DNA of 64,000 nt, taken from NCBI RefSeq assembly GCF_050937815.1, contig NZ_JACDIJ010000001.1, positions 558,001 through 622,000 of the forward strand, in the 5' to 3' direction. The notes below the pieces were generated by a model, which had not been told where the DNA came from, searched no databases, and saw only the letters and a program-made list of their open reading frames with translations. How positions within the stretch are numbered: the first letter of the stretch is position 1; each line of letters begins with the position of its first letter. Shown here piece after piece: positions 7,532 to 16,786 of this stretch. The translations under genes and the position numbers were made by a program. Source of the stretch: Treponema_C sp050937815 (GTDB lineage: Bacteria > Spirochaetota > Spirochaetia > Treponematales > Treponemataceae).

Positions 7532-10486
7532 TTATAACGGCAAAGGAATAATTATTCCAGTAGAACCCTTATATTCTCCGCAAATAAGCGATTTTTTTAT
7601 TTTATGCATTCGCTCGGCAAAAAAAGCGGCGGCCGCTCGGATATCCGAAGCTTGGGCACTTAAAAGTATATCGAGTTTTTTTTCGCGATCTTCGTCCCGT
7701 ATACCGTAAAGAGTCCTCATAAAGCCGGTAAAACCGCGGGATGAAGGAGAACGGGGCTGCACTTCTTTACTGTAAGCGCCGGTAATAGTGCGTTCAAGAA
7801 CGCTTTGATTTAAGTCCGCCGCAAAAGATTTTTGTAGACATTGTATAAAAACATCCAACGAGCGCAAGGGATCGGGATCTCTGTATGTAAGAAACGAAAA
7901 TACGCCTTCCATCGCATCGGTATACGCAAAAGCGCCGTATGCGCCGCCGACGGTGCGTATTTTTTCCCATAATACATTATTGGTAAACCAATGCGCAAAA
8001 AGCGTTTCATATACGGACTTTTTTGTTCCGAAAACCGAGGACGGCAAGCAAGCCGCAGCAAAACCCGTTTCCGACGGGGCCGTATACACACAGAGTTTTT
8101 CAATATCTTCATTATAGGTATCTATGCGGGTTAAGGGGAAAAAAACGTTATCGGAAACGGCGGAAAAACGCGGCGGCGTATAATTTTTTAACCGTGCCGA
8201 TAACGCATTTTGTGCAGGCGTCAAACCTTCCGAATCGGCGGTAATATTTACGCAAATTCCCGCCTTGCTCAGTTGTGTATGTATATGCTGCAGACGTTCC
8301 GAAATTTCATCGGTATGCATGGCGGCAATATGTTGTGCCGTATACAGTTGACTTAACCCGCTCCAAATTTCTTCTACAGCTTTCGGACGGCTGAAATACC
8401 GTGTGCAGCGGGAAAGCGCGTATCCGTGCCCGGCCGGTACGACAGACGACATAAAGTCGTTGCGGTATTCGAGTGCAAGGTCGCGGATTCTTTTTGTATC
8501 AAAAAAATCGGGCGTTTCAAAACAGTCAAAAAGTAAATTCACACCTTCGGCCGTATATTCGGCAAGGGTTTTAAGGCGTAAAAAAAGCCAATCGCGTCCG
8601 ATAAAAGGTTGCGCCGAAACAATTTCCCGTTTTTTTGCCCATTCCGTCATTGACGAAGTAAAAACGGAAGCACCGAAGCCGCCGGTAATATGAGCAATTT
8701 TTGTTGCGCTTTGAATCCAATTCATACCCTTAAAGCCGACATTCGTAAGCACTTGGGCATAAAAGGGTAAAAAGGGATATAAAGACGGATCCAAAATATC
8801 GACGGGAACGGCGGCAACAATATACACAATACCGTTTACCGCTTCGTTATGTATAAAAACGGGAATACCGGCAATATCCTTTTGTTCGGTACGGATACAG
8901 TCGATTGTTTTTTCAAGTTCGTGCGGCCTCAAATGCGGAATTAAAGAACGCAATGTTTCATCGTCCGTATGCTGAAAAGTACGCAATGCGTTTTGACTTT
9001 TTCGAATATTGTCGATACTTTGTCCGCATGACGCGCTTTGCATTCTATATGCGTTTTCGCGCTCTTTATCATAGGCTTTATCCGGTACGACGGTTAATAA
9101 AAGCCGATGAGGATTATCGATAAGCAATTTTTTTATAAGCGCTTTCAAGTAGGCTGCACCGTCTTCGGACATTATACGGTTTTTTATTTTTTCAAAAGCT
9201 TCGCGCGTTTTAAGCGAGGAAAACGGATCCGTTCCGTTCAGCCAGCCGCGGAACGCACGCCGCATAAGCACAAGCGACCAGGGGCCTGAAGAACGCTGTA
9301 CTTCGCGCTGAGAAAAATCAACGGACATAAGGGCGGCTTTAATATCATCTTCATGTATACCGTTTTGAACAATATCCGATAAAACCTGCATAATGCAGCG
9401 TTCGATTTTTAAAGCGTTTTCCGGTTTGACGCCGCGCATACCGCAAGAAAACATCAAGCGGGCAAGCTCGCATTCCAAACCGGTATTCGGAGCGGTATCT
9501 TCGCCCAAACCGGAGTCAAGCAAAGCCTTTGTAAGCGGAGAGGCGTCATGCCCCGTTAAAAGCTCGGACACCACAACGGCTTCCATCAATTCCCGGCTGT
9601 CCGAAGAGGGGCCGAACACCCAATTGAGTAAAACGGTTGCTCCTTTTTCTCCTCCGGCGGCGGGACCGAAAACCTTTAATTGTTTTGGAGAATCGAAGGT
9701 ACAGGTATATAAACCGGTTTCAAGACTTTTTTCGGTATCGGTTGCAGAAATCATTTCTCGGCAGCCGGACAAAAACCGCTCTTCTATAAAATCAAGCTGG
9801 GTTTCGGTGGGAATATTCCCGTACAAAAACAAACGGCATTTGGACGGACTGTAATGCGCCGCATGAAAAGCGCGCAGTTTTTCCACGGTTAAAGAAGGAA
9901 TACACACCGGATCTCCGCCCGAATCGAAGGCATAGGCCGTGTCGGGAAAACAAAAGCGAACGGCATAATCGGAAACAATTCCGTCGAAGCTCGAATAAGC
10001 GCCCTTCATTTCATTGTATACGACTCCCTGTATCGAAACGCCGCCCTTATCGTCAACCTCGAAACGGTGGGCTTCCTGTGCAAATATTTCATTTAAAAGC
10101 AGGGGGTTAAAAACCGCATCGCCGTATACGGCCATCAAATTAAAATAGTCGGCTTTAACCATGGAAGATGCCGGATACAGGGTTTTATCCGGATAGGTCA
10201 TCGCATTTAAAAAGGTTTTTACGCTTTGACTGTTTAACTGCATAAAGGGGTCTTTTAAAGGATAGCGTTTTGAACCGCATAATACCGAATGTTCCAGCAC
10301 ATGGGCGGCACCGTCCGAGCTTGCATTTAAAGTTTTAAAACCGAAGGCAAAGAGGTTTTCTTCGTCATCGTTTAAAAGATGGAATACTTCCATACCCGTT
10401 TTTTTATGCCGCAGCCAAAGCGCCTGCGATTTGTATTCGTCAAAGCGGCCGCTTTGCAGCACATCCCAATTATCATACGTAGACAT
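7532..10486 (-). CDS. M16C zinc metallopeptidase (PreP/falcilysin-like)
   Basis: 984 residues, the normal length for subfamily M16C, in which two M16 halves joined by a helical linker form a closed chamber that degrades short unstructured peptides. The inverted zinc motif HVLEH is seen near residue 63 in AAHVLEHSVLCGSKRYPLKD, with the downstream Glu supplied by the YNEMKGAYSS region near residue 160. No signal peptide, so cytoplasmic peptide turnover is likely. ATG 10486 overlaps the end of fliG1 by 14 bases, suggesting coupled translation. Confidence 0.9.
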   Translation of the reverse strand: MSTYDNWDVLQSGRFDEYKSQALWLRHKKTGMEVFHLLNDDEENLFAFGFKTLNASSDGAAHVLEHSVLCGSKRYPLKDPFMQLNSQSVKTFLNAMTYPDKTLYPASSMVKADYFNLMAVYGDAVFNPLLLNEIFAQEAHRFEVDDKGGVSIQGVVYNEMKGAYSSFDGIVSDYAVRFCFPDTAYAFDSGGDPVCIPSLTVEKLRAFHAAHYSPSKCRLFLYGNIPTETQLDFIEERFLSGCREMISATDTEKSLETGLYTCTFDSPKQLKVFGPAAGGEKGATVLLNWVFGPSSDSRELMEAVVVSELLTGHDASPLTKALLDSGLGEDTAPNTGLECELARLMFSCGMRGVKPENALKIERCIMQVLSDIVQNGIHEDDIKAALMSVDFSQREVQRSSGPWSLVLMRRAFRGWLNGTDPFSSLKTREAFEKIKNRIMSEDGAAYLKALIKKLLIDNPHRLLLTVVPDKAYDKERENAYRMQSASCGQSIDNIRKSQNALRTFQHTDDETLRSLIPHLRPHELEKTIDCIRTEQKDIAGIPVFIHNEAVNGIVYIVAAVPVDILDPSLYPFLPFYAQVLTNVGFKGMNWIQSATKIAHITGGFGASVFTSSMTEWAKKREIVSAQPFIGRDWLFLRLKTLAEYTAEGVNLLFDCFETPDFFDTKRIRDLALEYRNDFMSSVVPAGHGYALSRCTRYFSRPKAVEEIWSGLSQLYTAQHIAAMHTDEISERLQHIHTQLSKAGICVNITADSEGLTPAQNALSARLKNYTPPRFSAVSDNVFFPLTRIDTYNEDIEKLCVYTAPSETGFAAACLPSSVFGTKKSVYETLFAHWFTNNVLWEKIRTVGGAYGAFAYTDAMEGVFSFLTYRDPDPLRSLDVFIQCLQKSFAADLNQSVLERTITGAYSKEVQPRSPSSRGFTGFMRTLYGIRDEDREKKLDILLSAQASDIRAAAAFFAERMHKIKKSLICGEYKGSTGIIIPLPL

Positions 10487-11771
10487 CGTCGTCCCTGCCC
10501 TTTATAACCAATCTTCCTTCTTCCCACGCACGCCTCAAAGCGCTGAAAAAAGTATGCGTAACCTCGTCGCTGTCTTTTTTGCGCACGGGAATTTTAAGCT
10601 GTTCTTCTTCCAAAACCGTATCTCCCCTGCCCTTCGACATGTTTTGTAAAATCTTAGTGCGGAATTTTTCTTCTTTGCCCGCAATTAAAACGGCAATATG
10701 CTCGTCGCTCATGGAGCGCAGCAATTCCTGTATAAAACGGTCGTCGGCATTGACAATATCGTCAATCGTAAATAAGCGATTGCGTAAATCTTCGCTCAAT
10801 TCGGGGTCGCTTTCGCCGAGTATGGATAAAACGGATTTTTCCGAAGCCGGATCCATCTTTTTTAAAATAGCGGCCAAGGTAGACCGTCCGTCTATAGCGG
10901 AACCCGTCTCGCCGCTGATGTTTTGCAGTTTTTCGCGCATAGCGCGGTCAACCCGCCGCACTACATCGGTAGACACGGCAGGAAGCTTTGCCATACGGCT
11001 GATAATTTCTTTTTGCCGTTCTTTATCGCAGTCTTTTATAAAGGCCGCGGCAAGAGCGGATTTTAAGCGCGAAAGCACGAGGGTTTGCACCGGAGCGGCC
11101 TCATCCTTTAAAAGCAGAGTAAGGCGTTCGGCGCTTATTTCCTGCAAATAGTCGAAGGGCGTACCGTCGGGAAAGGGCACCGCTTTGGAAAGCATTGCCT
11201 GCGCCCGTTGTTCGCCGAAAGCTTTTTCCAAAATGCTGCGCGCCGTTTGAACACCGCCTGCTTGACGGCTGCGTTCAAGCAAAGAACGGAATTCGGCAAA
11301 AATAACGGAAGCTTCATCCGTATCCACGCTGCGTATTGAAGCGATTTCGGGAATGATTTTTTCGGTTTGCTCCGGCGTTAAATGCGGCAGTACCTTTGCC
11401 GCTTCGTTTACTCCGATAAGCAGCAAAAATTTGGCAACCCTGCGGTATACCGAATCCGCTTCAAGCGGCGCAGCGGCCGTTCCTTTTTCCTGTGATGAAG
11501 ATTTGCTTTCGGAATGCTGTGAAGTTTTTACCAGCTTTAAAAGCCCGTCGCGTTCCATAAGTTCATCTATATGCGTACGCATTTTTTTTACGGTCGTATC
11601 GCCCTTTCGGGGATTTGTTTCTGCAGAGGCAGAAGACGCCTGTAGATTTTGCAAGTCTTGCAGGCTCTGCCGCTTTTGCACCTTCGGCGCAACGGAACCT
11701 GCCGCCTGCCGCCCGTTTTTTTCACCCGCCGTTTGCTTATACGCCTGTATGCGCTTATCGTTAAGATTCAT
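10473..11771 (-). CDS. fliG1: Flagellar motor switch protein homologue FliG1
   Basis: 432 residues. The first 110 are low complexity and probably disordered; FliG-type armadillo domains follow (YRRVAKFLLLIGVNEAAKVLPHL near 115, a middle domain around 200-290, and a C-terminal FTIDDIVNADDRFIQELLRSM ... ILQNMSKGRGD). Spirochaetes carry two FliGs: FliG2 is the motor rotor protein, while FliG1 is divergent and in Borrelia affects flagellar assembly at one pole. The long N-terminal extension and the changed C-terminal charges fit FliG1. ATG 11771 lacks a ribosome-binding site. Confidence 0.85.
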   Translation of the reverse strand: MNLNDKRIQAYKQTAGEKNGRQAAGSVAPKVQKRQSLQDLQNLQASSASAETNPRKGDTTVKKMRTHIDELMERDGLLKLVKTSQHSESKSSSQEKGTAAAPLEADSVYRRVAKFLLLIGVNEAAKVLPHLTPEQTEKIIPEIASIRSVDTDEASVIFAEFRSLLERSRQAGGVQTARSILEKAFGEQRAQAMLSKAVPFPDGTPFDYLQEISAERLTLLLKDEAAPVQTLVLSRLKSALAAAFIKDCDKERQKEIISRMAKLPAVSTDVVRRVDRAMREKLQNISGETGSAIDGRSTLAAILKKMDPASEKSVLSILGESDPELSEDLRNRLFTIDDIVNADDRFIQELLRSMSDEHIAVLIAGKEEKFRTKILQNMSKGRGDTVLEEEQLKIPVRKKDSDEVTHTFFSALRRAWEEGRLVIKGRDDDVYV

Positions 11772-11776
11772 ACTGC

Positions 11777-11805
11777 ATAATAGCAGTTTGCGGAATAACA
11801 GGCAA
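11777..11805 (-). promoter_or_regulatory. Predicted promoter of fliG1, possibly leaderless
   Basis: Minus strand TTGCCT (11800-11805), 17-base spacer, TATTAT (11777-11782). Only five bases separate the -10 box from ATG 11771, so the message would start at or within a base or two of the start codon. Confidence 0.55.
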
Positions 11806-11837
11806 GGGTTAAAAGAAAAACTGCATTTTCCCTTTTG

Positions 11838-12236
11838 TTAAAACGTAACGCCCGAATACAATATTACATTGGCAAAAGAAGTACATTCTCCGGTTCTGAC
11901 AACTGCAACGCATTTTTCCGTTGCCCTTTTCAGTTCTGCATGCGAAACAAAAACAACTTTTACATCGTCATCAAAACGTTTTAAAATTTCGGAAAGCATA
12001 GCGGGAGAAACGGCTTTAATTTCCTCTGCAAGGACGATCTTTTCTACGCATAGTTCAGAAAGCACGGCATCCAAGGTTTGAAGAAAGGTCGGAATATTTT
12101 TTGTCAAAGCAACATCAATACGCTCAACATTACCCCGTATCGGCAACCCGCAGTCGGCAATCGCAATACCGTCCGTATGCCCCATTTTAGATATTGCCGA
12201 TGAAATATTTGAATTAAGCAACATGTTTTTTTTCAT
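11838..12236 (-). CDS. rbsD: D-ribose pyranase RbsD
   Basis: 132 residues, typical RbsD length. It interconverts pyranose and furanose forms of ribose so that ribokinase receives the furanose. Family features are the N-terminal NSNISSAISKMGHTDGIAIAD with the catalytic His, GLPIRGNVERIDVALTKNIPTF, and the C-terminal VRTGECTSFANVILYSGV. An AAAGGA site precedes ATG 12236, three bases after the rbsC stop. Last gene of the ribose operon; no rbsK is present in this window. Confidence 0.93.
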   Translation of the reverse strand: MKKNMLLNSNISSAISKMGHTDGIAIADCGLPIRGNVERIDVALTKNIPTFLQTLDAVLSELCVEKIVLAEEIKAVSPAMLSEILKRFDDDVKVVFVSHAELKRATEKCVAVVRTGECTSFANVILYSGVTF

Positions 12237-12239
12237 ATT

Positions 12240-13205
12240 TCAGGTTCCTTTTGCCAATCGTTTATTTTTAATAAAATCGAGATATACCGCAATGAGGATG
12301 ACAATTCCTTTTACGATATATTGCCAAAAACTATTCATACCCAGAAGATTTAAACCGTTGTTAATAAAACCGATAATAAAAGATCCGAGCACTGTTCCTG
12401 CAATCGCTCCTTGTCCGCCAGCCATAGATGTTCCGCCAAGAACAACTGCAGCAATGGCATCCATCTCCGCTCCCGTAGCCAAACTAGGCTGCAGCGATGA
12501 ATTACGACTTGTTAGAACAAGACCGGAAAGGGAAGCTAAAATACCTGAAAGTGTATAAATGCCGATTTTTATTTTTGTTATATTTATTCCAGCAAATTGA
12601 GCAGCTTTTGTATTCCCGCCGATAGCATAAAGATGCCTTCCGAATTTAGTATAATTTAGAAGAACAACCACAATGCTTACAACGATTATCATGTATATGA
12701 CAGGATACGGAATCGGTCCCAACGAAGCCCCGCCGAAGGCAAGAAAACTCTTATTTGTAATACGATACGTTCCGGCAGCAGTAATAACGTAAACCATTCC
12801 GCGCAAAATTATCTGTGTTGAATACGTTACGATAAATGGCTGCAAATCGGTTTGAGAAACGATTAGGCCGTTTACAAAACCGGCAGCTGCTCCGACAGCA
12901 AGCCCGCCCACAATACACAACGCAAAAGGGATTCCCGACAAAGATAAGTACGCAGCCGTCATACCGGAAATCGCCATGACTGCACCGATTGAGAGATCGA
13001 TCCCTCCGGCAATCAAAATAAGCGTCATACCGCAGGCAACGAATACATTTGTCGTAACTTGGCGCATAACATTGAGTAAATTACCCGTTGTTAAGAATAC
13101 TTTCTTTTGGTCGGCAATAGTTATGACAACAAACAATATGGCGATAAATACTAATTGCCCCGCATAATGTAAAAACCAGTGTCTTAAAGATTTATTTTGT
13201 TTCAT
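12240..13205 (-). CDS. rbsC: Ribose ABC transporter permease RbsC
   Basis: 321 residues from ATG 13205, with GAGGAG six bases upstream; the longer open frame adds eleven residues. An inner-membrane permease of the carbohydrate class 2 (CUT2) family with eight or more hydrophobic segments. Landmarks are GMTLILIAGGIDLSIGAVMA near residue 65 and the cytoplasmic coupling region GINITKIKIGIYTLSG followed by AEMDAIAAVVLGGTS. It works as a dimer with the double ATPase RbsA and the binding protein RbsB. Confidence 0.93.
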   Translation of the reverse strand: MKQNKSLRHWFLHYAGQLVFIAILFVVITIADQKKVFLTTGNLLNVMRQVTTNVFVACGMTLILIAGGIDLSIGAVMAISGMTAAYLSLSGIPFALCIVGGLAVGAAAGFVNGLIVSQTDLQPFIVTYSTQIILRGMVYVITAAGTYRITNKSFLAFGGASLGPIPYPVIYMIIVVSIVVVLLNYTKFGRHLYAIGGNTKAAQFAGINITKIKIGIYTLSGILASLSGLVLTSRNSSLQPSLATGAEMDAIAAVVLGGTSMAGGQGAIAGTVLGSFIIGFINNGLNLLGMNSFWQYIVKGIVILIAVYLDFIKNKRLAKGT

Positions 13206-13215
13206 GATATACTCC

Positions 13216-14706
13216 TCAAATATCCACATCAACAGCATATTTCATTATTTCTTCTTGAGTGATTTGATCATGTTCAAGCAGTTTTGAAATTCTTCCGTCC
13301 CGCATAACAATCACCCGATCACTCATGTTGATTACTTCCGGAAGGTCCGAAGAAATCATGATTATCGAGATTCCCCGCATTGCCAAAGCGTTCATTAACA
13401 CATAAATCTCGGCTTTGGCACCGACATCAATTCCTCTTGTAGGCTCGTCCATAATTAAAATAGAGGGATTTGTAACAAGCCAACTTGAAATAACTACTTT
13501 TTGCTGATTGCCTCCCGACAGATTCTGTATAAACGCATCGGGAGATGGCGTTTTTATTTTCATCTCTTGAATAAATCTTTCGGTAATATCGTACTCTTTG
13601 GTAAAATTAACCTTAACCCCGCGAATAAATTGATTCAGTGCTTTAATTGTTAAATTGAATTTGACGGACATCAGGGGGAAGAGACTCTCCTCGCGCCTGC
13701 TTTCGGGAATAAAACCGATTCCGTTTGCATAAGCATCGGCAGGTTTATTAAACCGGCATTCAGTACCGTATATTTTAATTTTTCCAGATTTTATTTTATC
13801 AAATCCGAGAATCCCCAGCACGGTTTCGGTCCTCCCTGCACCGACCAGCCCCGCAAAACCGAGAATTTCTCCTTTATGCAATGTAAAGTTAATATTTTCT
13901 ACTTTCGTTGTGGTGAGATTTTCAACTTCCAGAGCAACTTGCCCTTCGATATGATGAGTTCGTGAATAATAGTTTGTGATTTCCCTGCCGACCATCAATT
14001 TTACAAGTTCGTCATTGGACGTTTCCGAAACGCTCAAAGTCCGTATGCTTTGTCCATCACGAAGAACCAATACTCTATCAGCAACCTGCCAAAGTTCTGA
14101 AAGCCTATGTGATATATAGATTATACCGATACCGCGAGATTTTAAATCCTTAATACATTTAAAAAGTGCAGCAACTTCTTTGTCCGAAATAGAAGACGTC
14201 GGTTCATCCATCACTATGATTTGCGACTTAAAAGAAACGGCTTTTACGATTTCGACCATTTGCTGCTGCGCAATCGGCAGTGTTGAAACTTTAGCATCGG
14301 GATTTATCGACAACCCCAGTTCATTTATAAATTGGGCGGCATTGTGGTACAACTTCGGAAAATCTATCAGTCCTGCTTTGCCGACCGGTTCTCTATTTAA
14401 GAATATATTTTCCGCTACCGTTAAATGAGGAACAAGACAAAGTTCTTGGTGTATGATACCGATTCCGGCATTACGCGCGTCGAGAACATTTTCAATAGCA
14501 GTTTTTTGACCGTTTAAATATATTTCTCCTTCGTTTTTTTTATGAATTCCGCCAAGTATATTGATAAGCGTGGATTTACCGGCACCATTTTCTCCGATTA
14601 CGGCAAGAACTTCTCCTGCGTGCAATTGCAGATTCACACCTTTAAGGACATATACCCCAGGAAATTTCTTGTGAATATTTTTCATTTCAAGCAGAAAATT
14701 ATCCAT
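13216..14706 (-). CDS. rbsA: Ribose ABC transporter ATPase RbsA
   Basis: 496 residues from ATG 14706, preceded by GGAGGAG. It contains two fused ATPase domains typical of CUT2 importers. The first has a full Walker A (GENGAGKST near 37) and Walker B (IIVMDEPTSSIS). The second (about 250-496) has the degenerate loop GLVGAGRTE and the signature NLSGGNQQKVVISSWL. It energises RbsC. Ten bases separate its stop from the rbsC start. Confidence 0.94.
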   Translation of the reverse strand: MDNFLLEMKNIHKKFPGVYVLKGVNLQLHAGEVLAVIGENGAGKSTLINILGGIHKKNEGEIYLNGQKTAIENVLDARNAGIGIIHQELCLVPHLTVAENIFLNREPVGKAGLIDFPKLYHNAAQFINELGLSINPDAKVSTLPIAQQQMVEIVKAVSFKSQIIVMDEPTSSISDKEVAALFKCIKDLKSRGIGIIYISHRLSELWQVADRVLVLRDGQSIRTLSVSETSNDELVKLMVGREITNYYSRTHHIEGQVALEVENLTTTKVENINFTLHKGEILGFAGLVGAGRTETVLGILGFDKIKSGKIKIYGTECRFNKPADAYANGIGFIPESRREESLFPLMSVKFNLTIKALNQFIRGVKVNFTKEYDITERFIQEMKIKTPSPDAFIQNLSGGNQQKVVISSWLVTNPSILIMDEPTRGIDVGAKAEIYVLMNALAMRGISIIMISSDLPEVINMSDRVIVMRDGRISKLLEHDQITQEEIMKYAVDVDI

Positions 14707-14736
14707 CGCTCCTCCTCGCAGATAAAAAGAAACACA

Positions 14737-14773
14737 GGGCTGCTTCAAAAACGGATTGCTTTTTCGGCAACCC
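14737..14773 (-). other. Stem-loop between rbsB and rbsA
   Basis: On the minus strand GGGTTGC and GCAGCCC pair over 7 bp (one G-T pair) around a 23-base loop. There is no T tract, so it is not an intrinsic terminator. In many binding-protein operons such structures protect the upstream message and raise the binding protein over the membrane parts; that role is inferred. Confidence 0.4.
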
Positions 14774-14813
14774 TTATTCTCTTTAATGTCAACGATTAAA
14801 CAGTATCAAAAAC

Positions 14814-15758
14814 TCATGACCAATTTTTAAGATCCATTTTTTTGATGTTATCGGGGTCAATCAGCCACATATTAACAAGCGTTTCTCGTTCATAAGATTC
14901 ACCTCTTATAATTGAGATTACGGCATCGACAGCGGCTTTAGCAAGATCAATCGGAGAATATACACCGGATCCTGTCATTTCACCGGCAGCGATAGCCTGC
15001 TTTGCGGCAGGAGATCCGTCAAATCCGAATACCATAATGTTTTTTTTGCCCATCTGGCCGCAAGTGCTTGCACAAGAGAGTGCCGTGTTATCGTTAAGGC
15101 ACACAAAGGCACTGATATCCGGATTAGCCATCAACATATCTTCGGTATAAGAAGAAATAGCGGAAAGATCAGTACAATCTTTGTTGATAATCGTAACATC
15201 GCTTCGCCCTGCATCTTTAAGCGCAGCAGCCAAACCGTCAAACCGAACAGCAATTACGGAAAGCTGCGGATAATTCAATGCACCTATTTTAGCATTTCGA
15301 ACAAGCTTATTCGAAAGATACTTTCCAATCGCATAGCCGCCGGAATAACAATCTGCAGTAATAAAACATGATATAAATTTTTGATCGTCTTCAACAACTT
15401 TGGAATCCGCATCGACGATTTTTACGCCGGCATTATAGGCTGTTTTTAAAGCTTGACCGAGAGCGGTATAATCGGCAGGCAAAACAACCAAAGAATCAAT
15501 ACCAAGCGAAACAAGATCTTCGATTTGTCCTACTTGATTTGAAACATCTTTGTTTGCATCGGTTACCGTCACTTTACAGCCTTTTGCTTTAGCGTATTCA
15601 ACAAACGTGTTTTTAAACTGAACCGCCCACGTTTCCGTTTGATTGTGCATGGCAAGCCCGATAAAAGGAGCACCGGCTCCGTTTTTTTCCTTTTCCCCGC
15701 CTGCAAATGCCACTAAGCAGATACAAGCAGCCATCAACAAAACTAAAAGTTTTTTCAT
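14814..15758 (-). CDS. rbsB: Ribose-type periplasmic binding protein RbsB
   Basis: 314 residues with the N-terminal signal MKKLLVLLMAACICLVAFAGGEKEK; the GG(K/E)EK run just after the signal is common in treponemal binding proteins and a cysteine in the hydrophobic stretch may allow lipidation. Type I periplasmic fold (Peripla_BP_4): QIEDLVSLGIDSLVVLPAD near 75, VFGFDGSPAAKQAI near 240. It binds the sugar and delivers it to RbsC/RbsA. AAGGAGG precedes ATG 15758. Confidence 0.9.
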   Translation of the reverse strand: MKKLLVLLMAACICLVAFAGGEKEKNGAGAPFIGLAMHNQTETWAVQFKNTFVEYAKAKGCKVTVTDANKDVSNQVGQIEDLVSLGIDSLVVLPADYTALGQALKTAYNAGVKIVDADSKVVEDDQKFISCFITADCYSGGYAIGKYLSNKLVRNAKIGALNYPQLSVIAVRFDGLAAALKDAGRSDVTIINKDCTDLSAISSYTEDMLMANPDISAFVCLNDNTALSCASTCGQMGKKNIMVFGFDGSPAAKQAIAAGEMTGSGVYSPIDLAKAAVDAVISIIRGESYERETLVNMWLIDPDNIKKMDLKNWS

Positions 15759-15815
15759 TTTGCCCTCCTTAAAATTTGGTTTATATTCATTCGGTTAATA
15801 AAAACCGATGTATAA

Positions 15816-16784
15816 CTATTGCATTAAAAATTTACATATCCGATCCAGTGCGGCAAATGTTTCTTCATATGTGCGCAGAATAAATGCATGGGGCATTCCT
15901 TTATAAATATGAAAAGAAACATCAACACCGCTGTCTTGCAAAGCTTTTGCATAATACAAACCGTCATCGCAAAATGCGTCGCACTCCGCTAAAATAAAAA
16001 GTGTTTTCGGCAAACCGGATAAATCATCGCCAAAAAGTGGTGATATCATAGGATTGTGCACATCTGTACCGTCTGGAAGATACATCTGTAAAAAAGAAGG
16101 AGACGATTTTTCTCCGTCACAAGAACCGACCGGTGCATACACTTCGGCGGAACGCTTTGGAATATCATTCGACAAATCCGTAACGGGATAAATTAAAACT
16201 TCTTTACAAAAAGCAACTTCTTTATCTTGCTTTGCCATTTGCGAAAGAACCGCCGCAAAATTTCCTCCGCTGCTATCGCCGCCTACCGCAACCTTGGCAG
16301 CGTCGATTCCGATTTTTTCGGCATTTTGTATAAGCCACTTCGCTGTGTCATAACAATCTTCAAGACCTTTCGGAAATTTAAACTCGGGAGCAAGACGATA
16401 ATCTATGCTAAAACATATACAACCGGAATGTGCTGCTATATATGCGGGAACAAAATTATGTGTTTCGACTGAGCACGTTATAAAACCGCCGCCATGTATA
16501 AAAATAAACGCAGGACGCACACCCTTTGTATTTACCGGCCGATATACTTTTACCGGAATTGCAAACCCGTCCCGTGCAGGGATACCGATAAATTCCGTAA
16601 TAATATGCGTATCAACTGAGAAGGGCTCGGTTATACGGTGATAAAAATCGGCTTCCGCTTTTACAATTTCTTTTCTCTTTTTGGGGTCAAACCCGCTGAA
16701 AAAATCCGGTTTTAAATCAACTTTTTCAGCCAATTTACCGAATTCACATTCACAAATAGGTTCGTAGTCTTTAATGTGTTTCAT
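15816..16784 (-). CDS. Alpha/beta hydrolase, hormone-sensitive-lipase (Aes-type) esterase
   Basis: 322 residues from ATG 16784, nine bases after AAGGAGGG; the in-frame GTG at 16793 lies inside that site. The HSL signature is complete: oxyanion HGGG in FIFIHGGGFITCS near 100, nucleophile GDSSGGN near 170, Asp in AECDAFCDDG and His in GMPHAFILR near 300. No signal peptide, so cytoplasmic. It lies between lacI and rbsB in the ribose operon, which suggests it deacylates or otherwise frees an imported ribose ester or glycoside conjugate. That substrate is inference. Confidence 0.85.
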   Translation of the reverse strand: MKHIKDYEPICECEFGKLAEKVDLKPDFFSGFDPKKRKEIVKAEADFYHRITEPFSVDTHIITEFIGIPARDGFAIPVKVYRPVNTKGVRPAFIFIHGGGFITCSVETHNFVPAYIAAHSGCICFSIDYRLAPEFKFPKGLEDCYDTAKWLIQNAEKIGIDAAKVAVGGDSSGGNFAAVLSQMAKQDKEVAFCKEVLIYPVTDLSNDIPKRSAEVYAPVGSCDGEKSSPSFLQMYLPDGTDVHNPMISPLFGDDLSGLPKTLFILAECDAFCDDGLYYAKALQDSGVDVSFHIYKGMPHAFILRTYEETFAALDRICKFLMQ

Positions 16785-16786
16785 AT

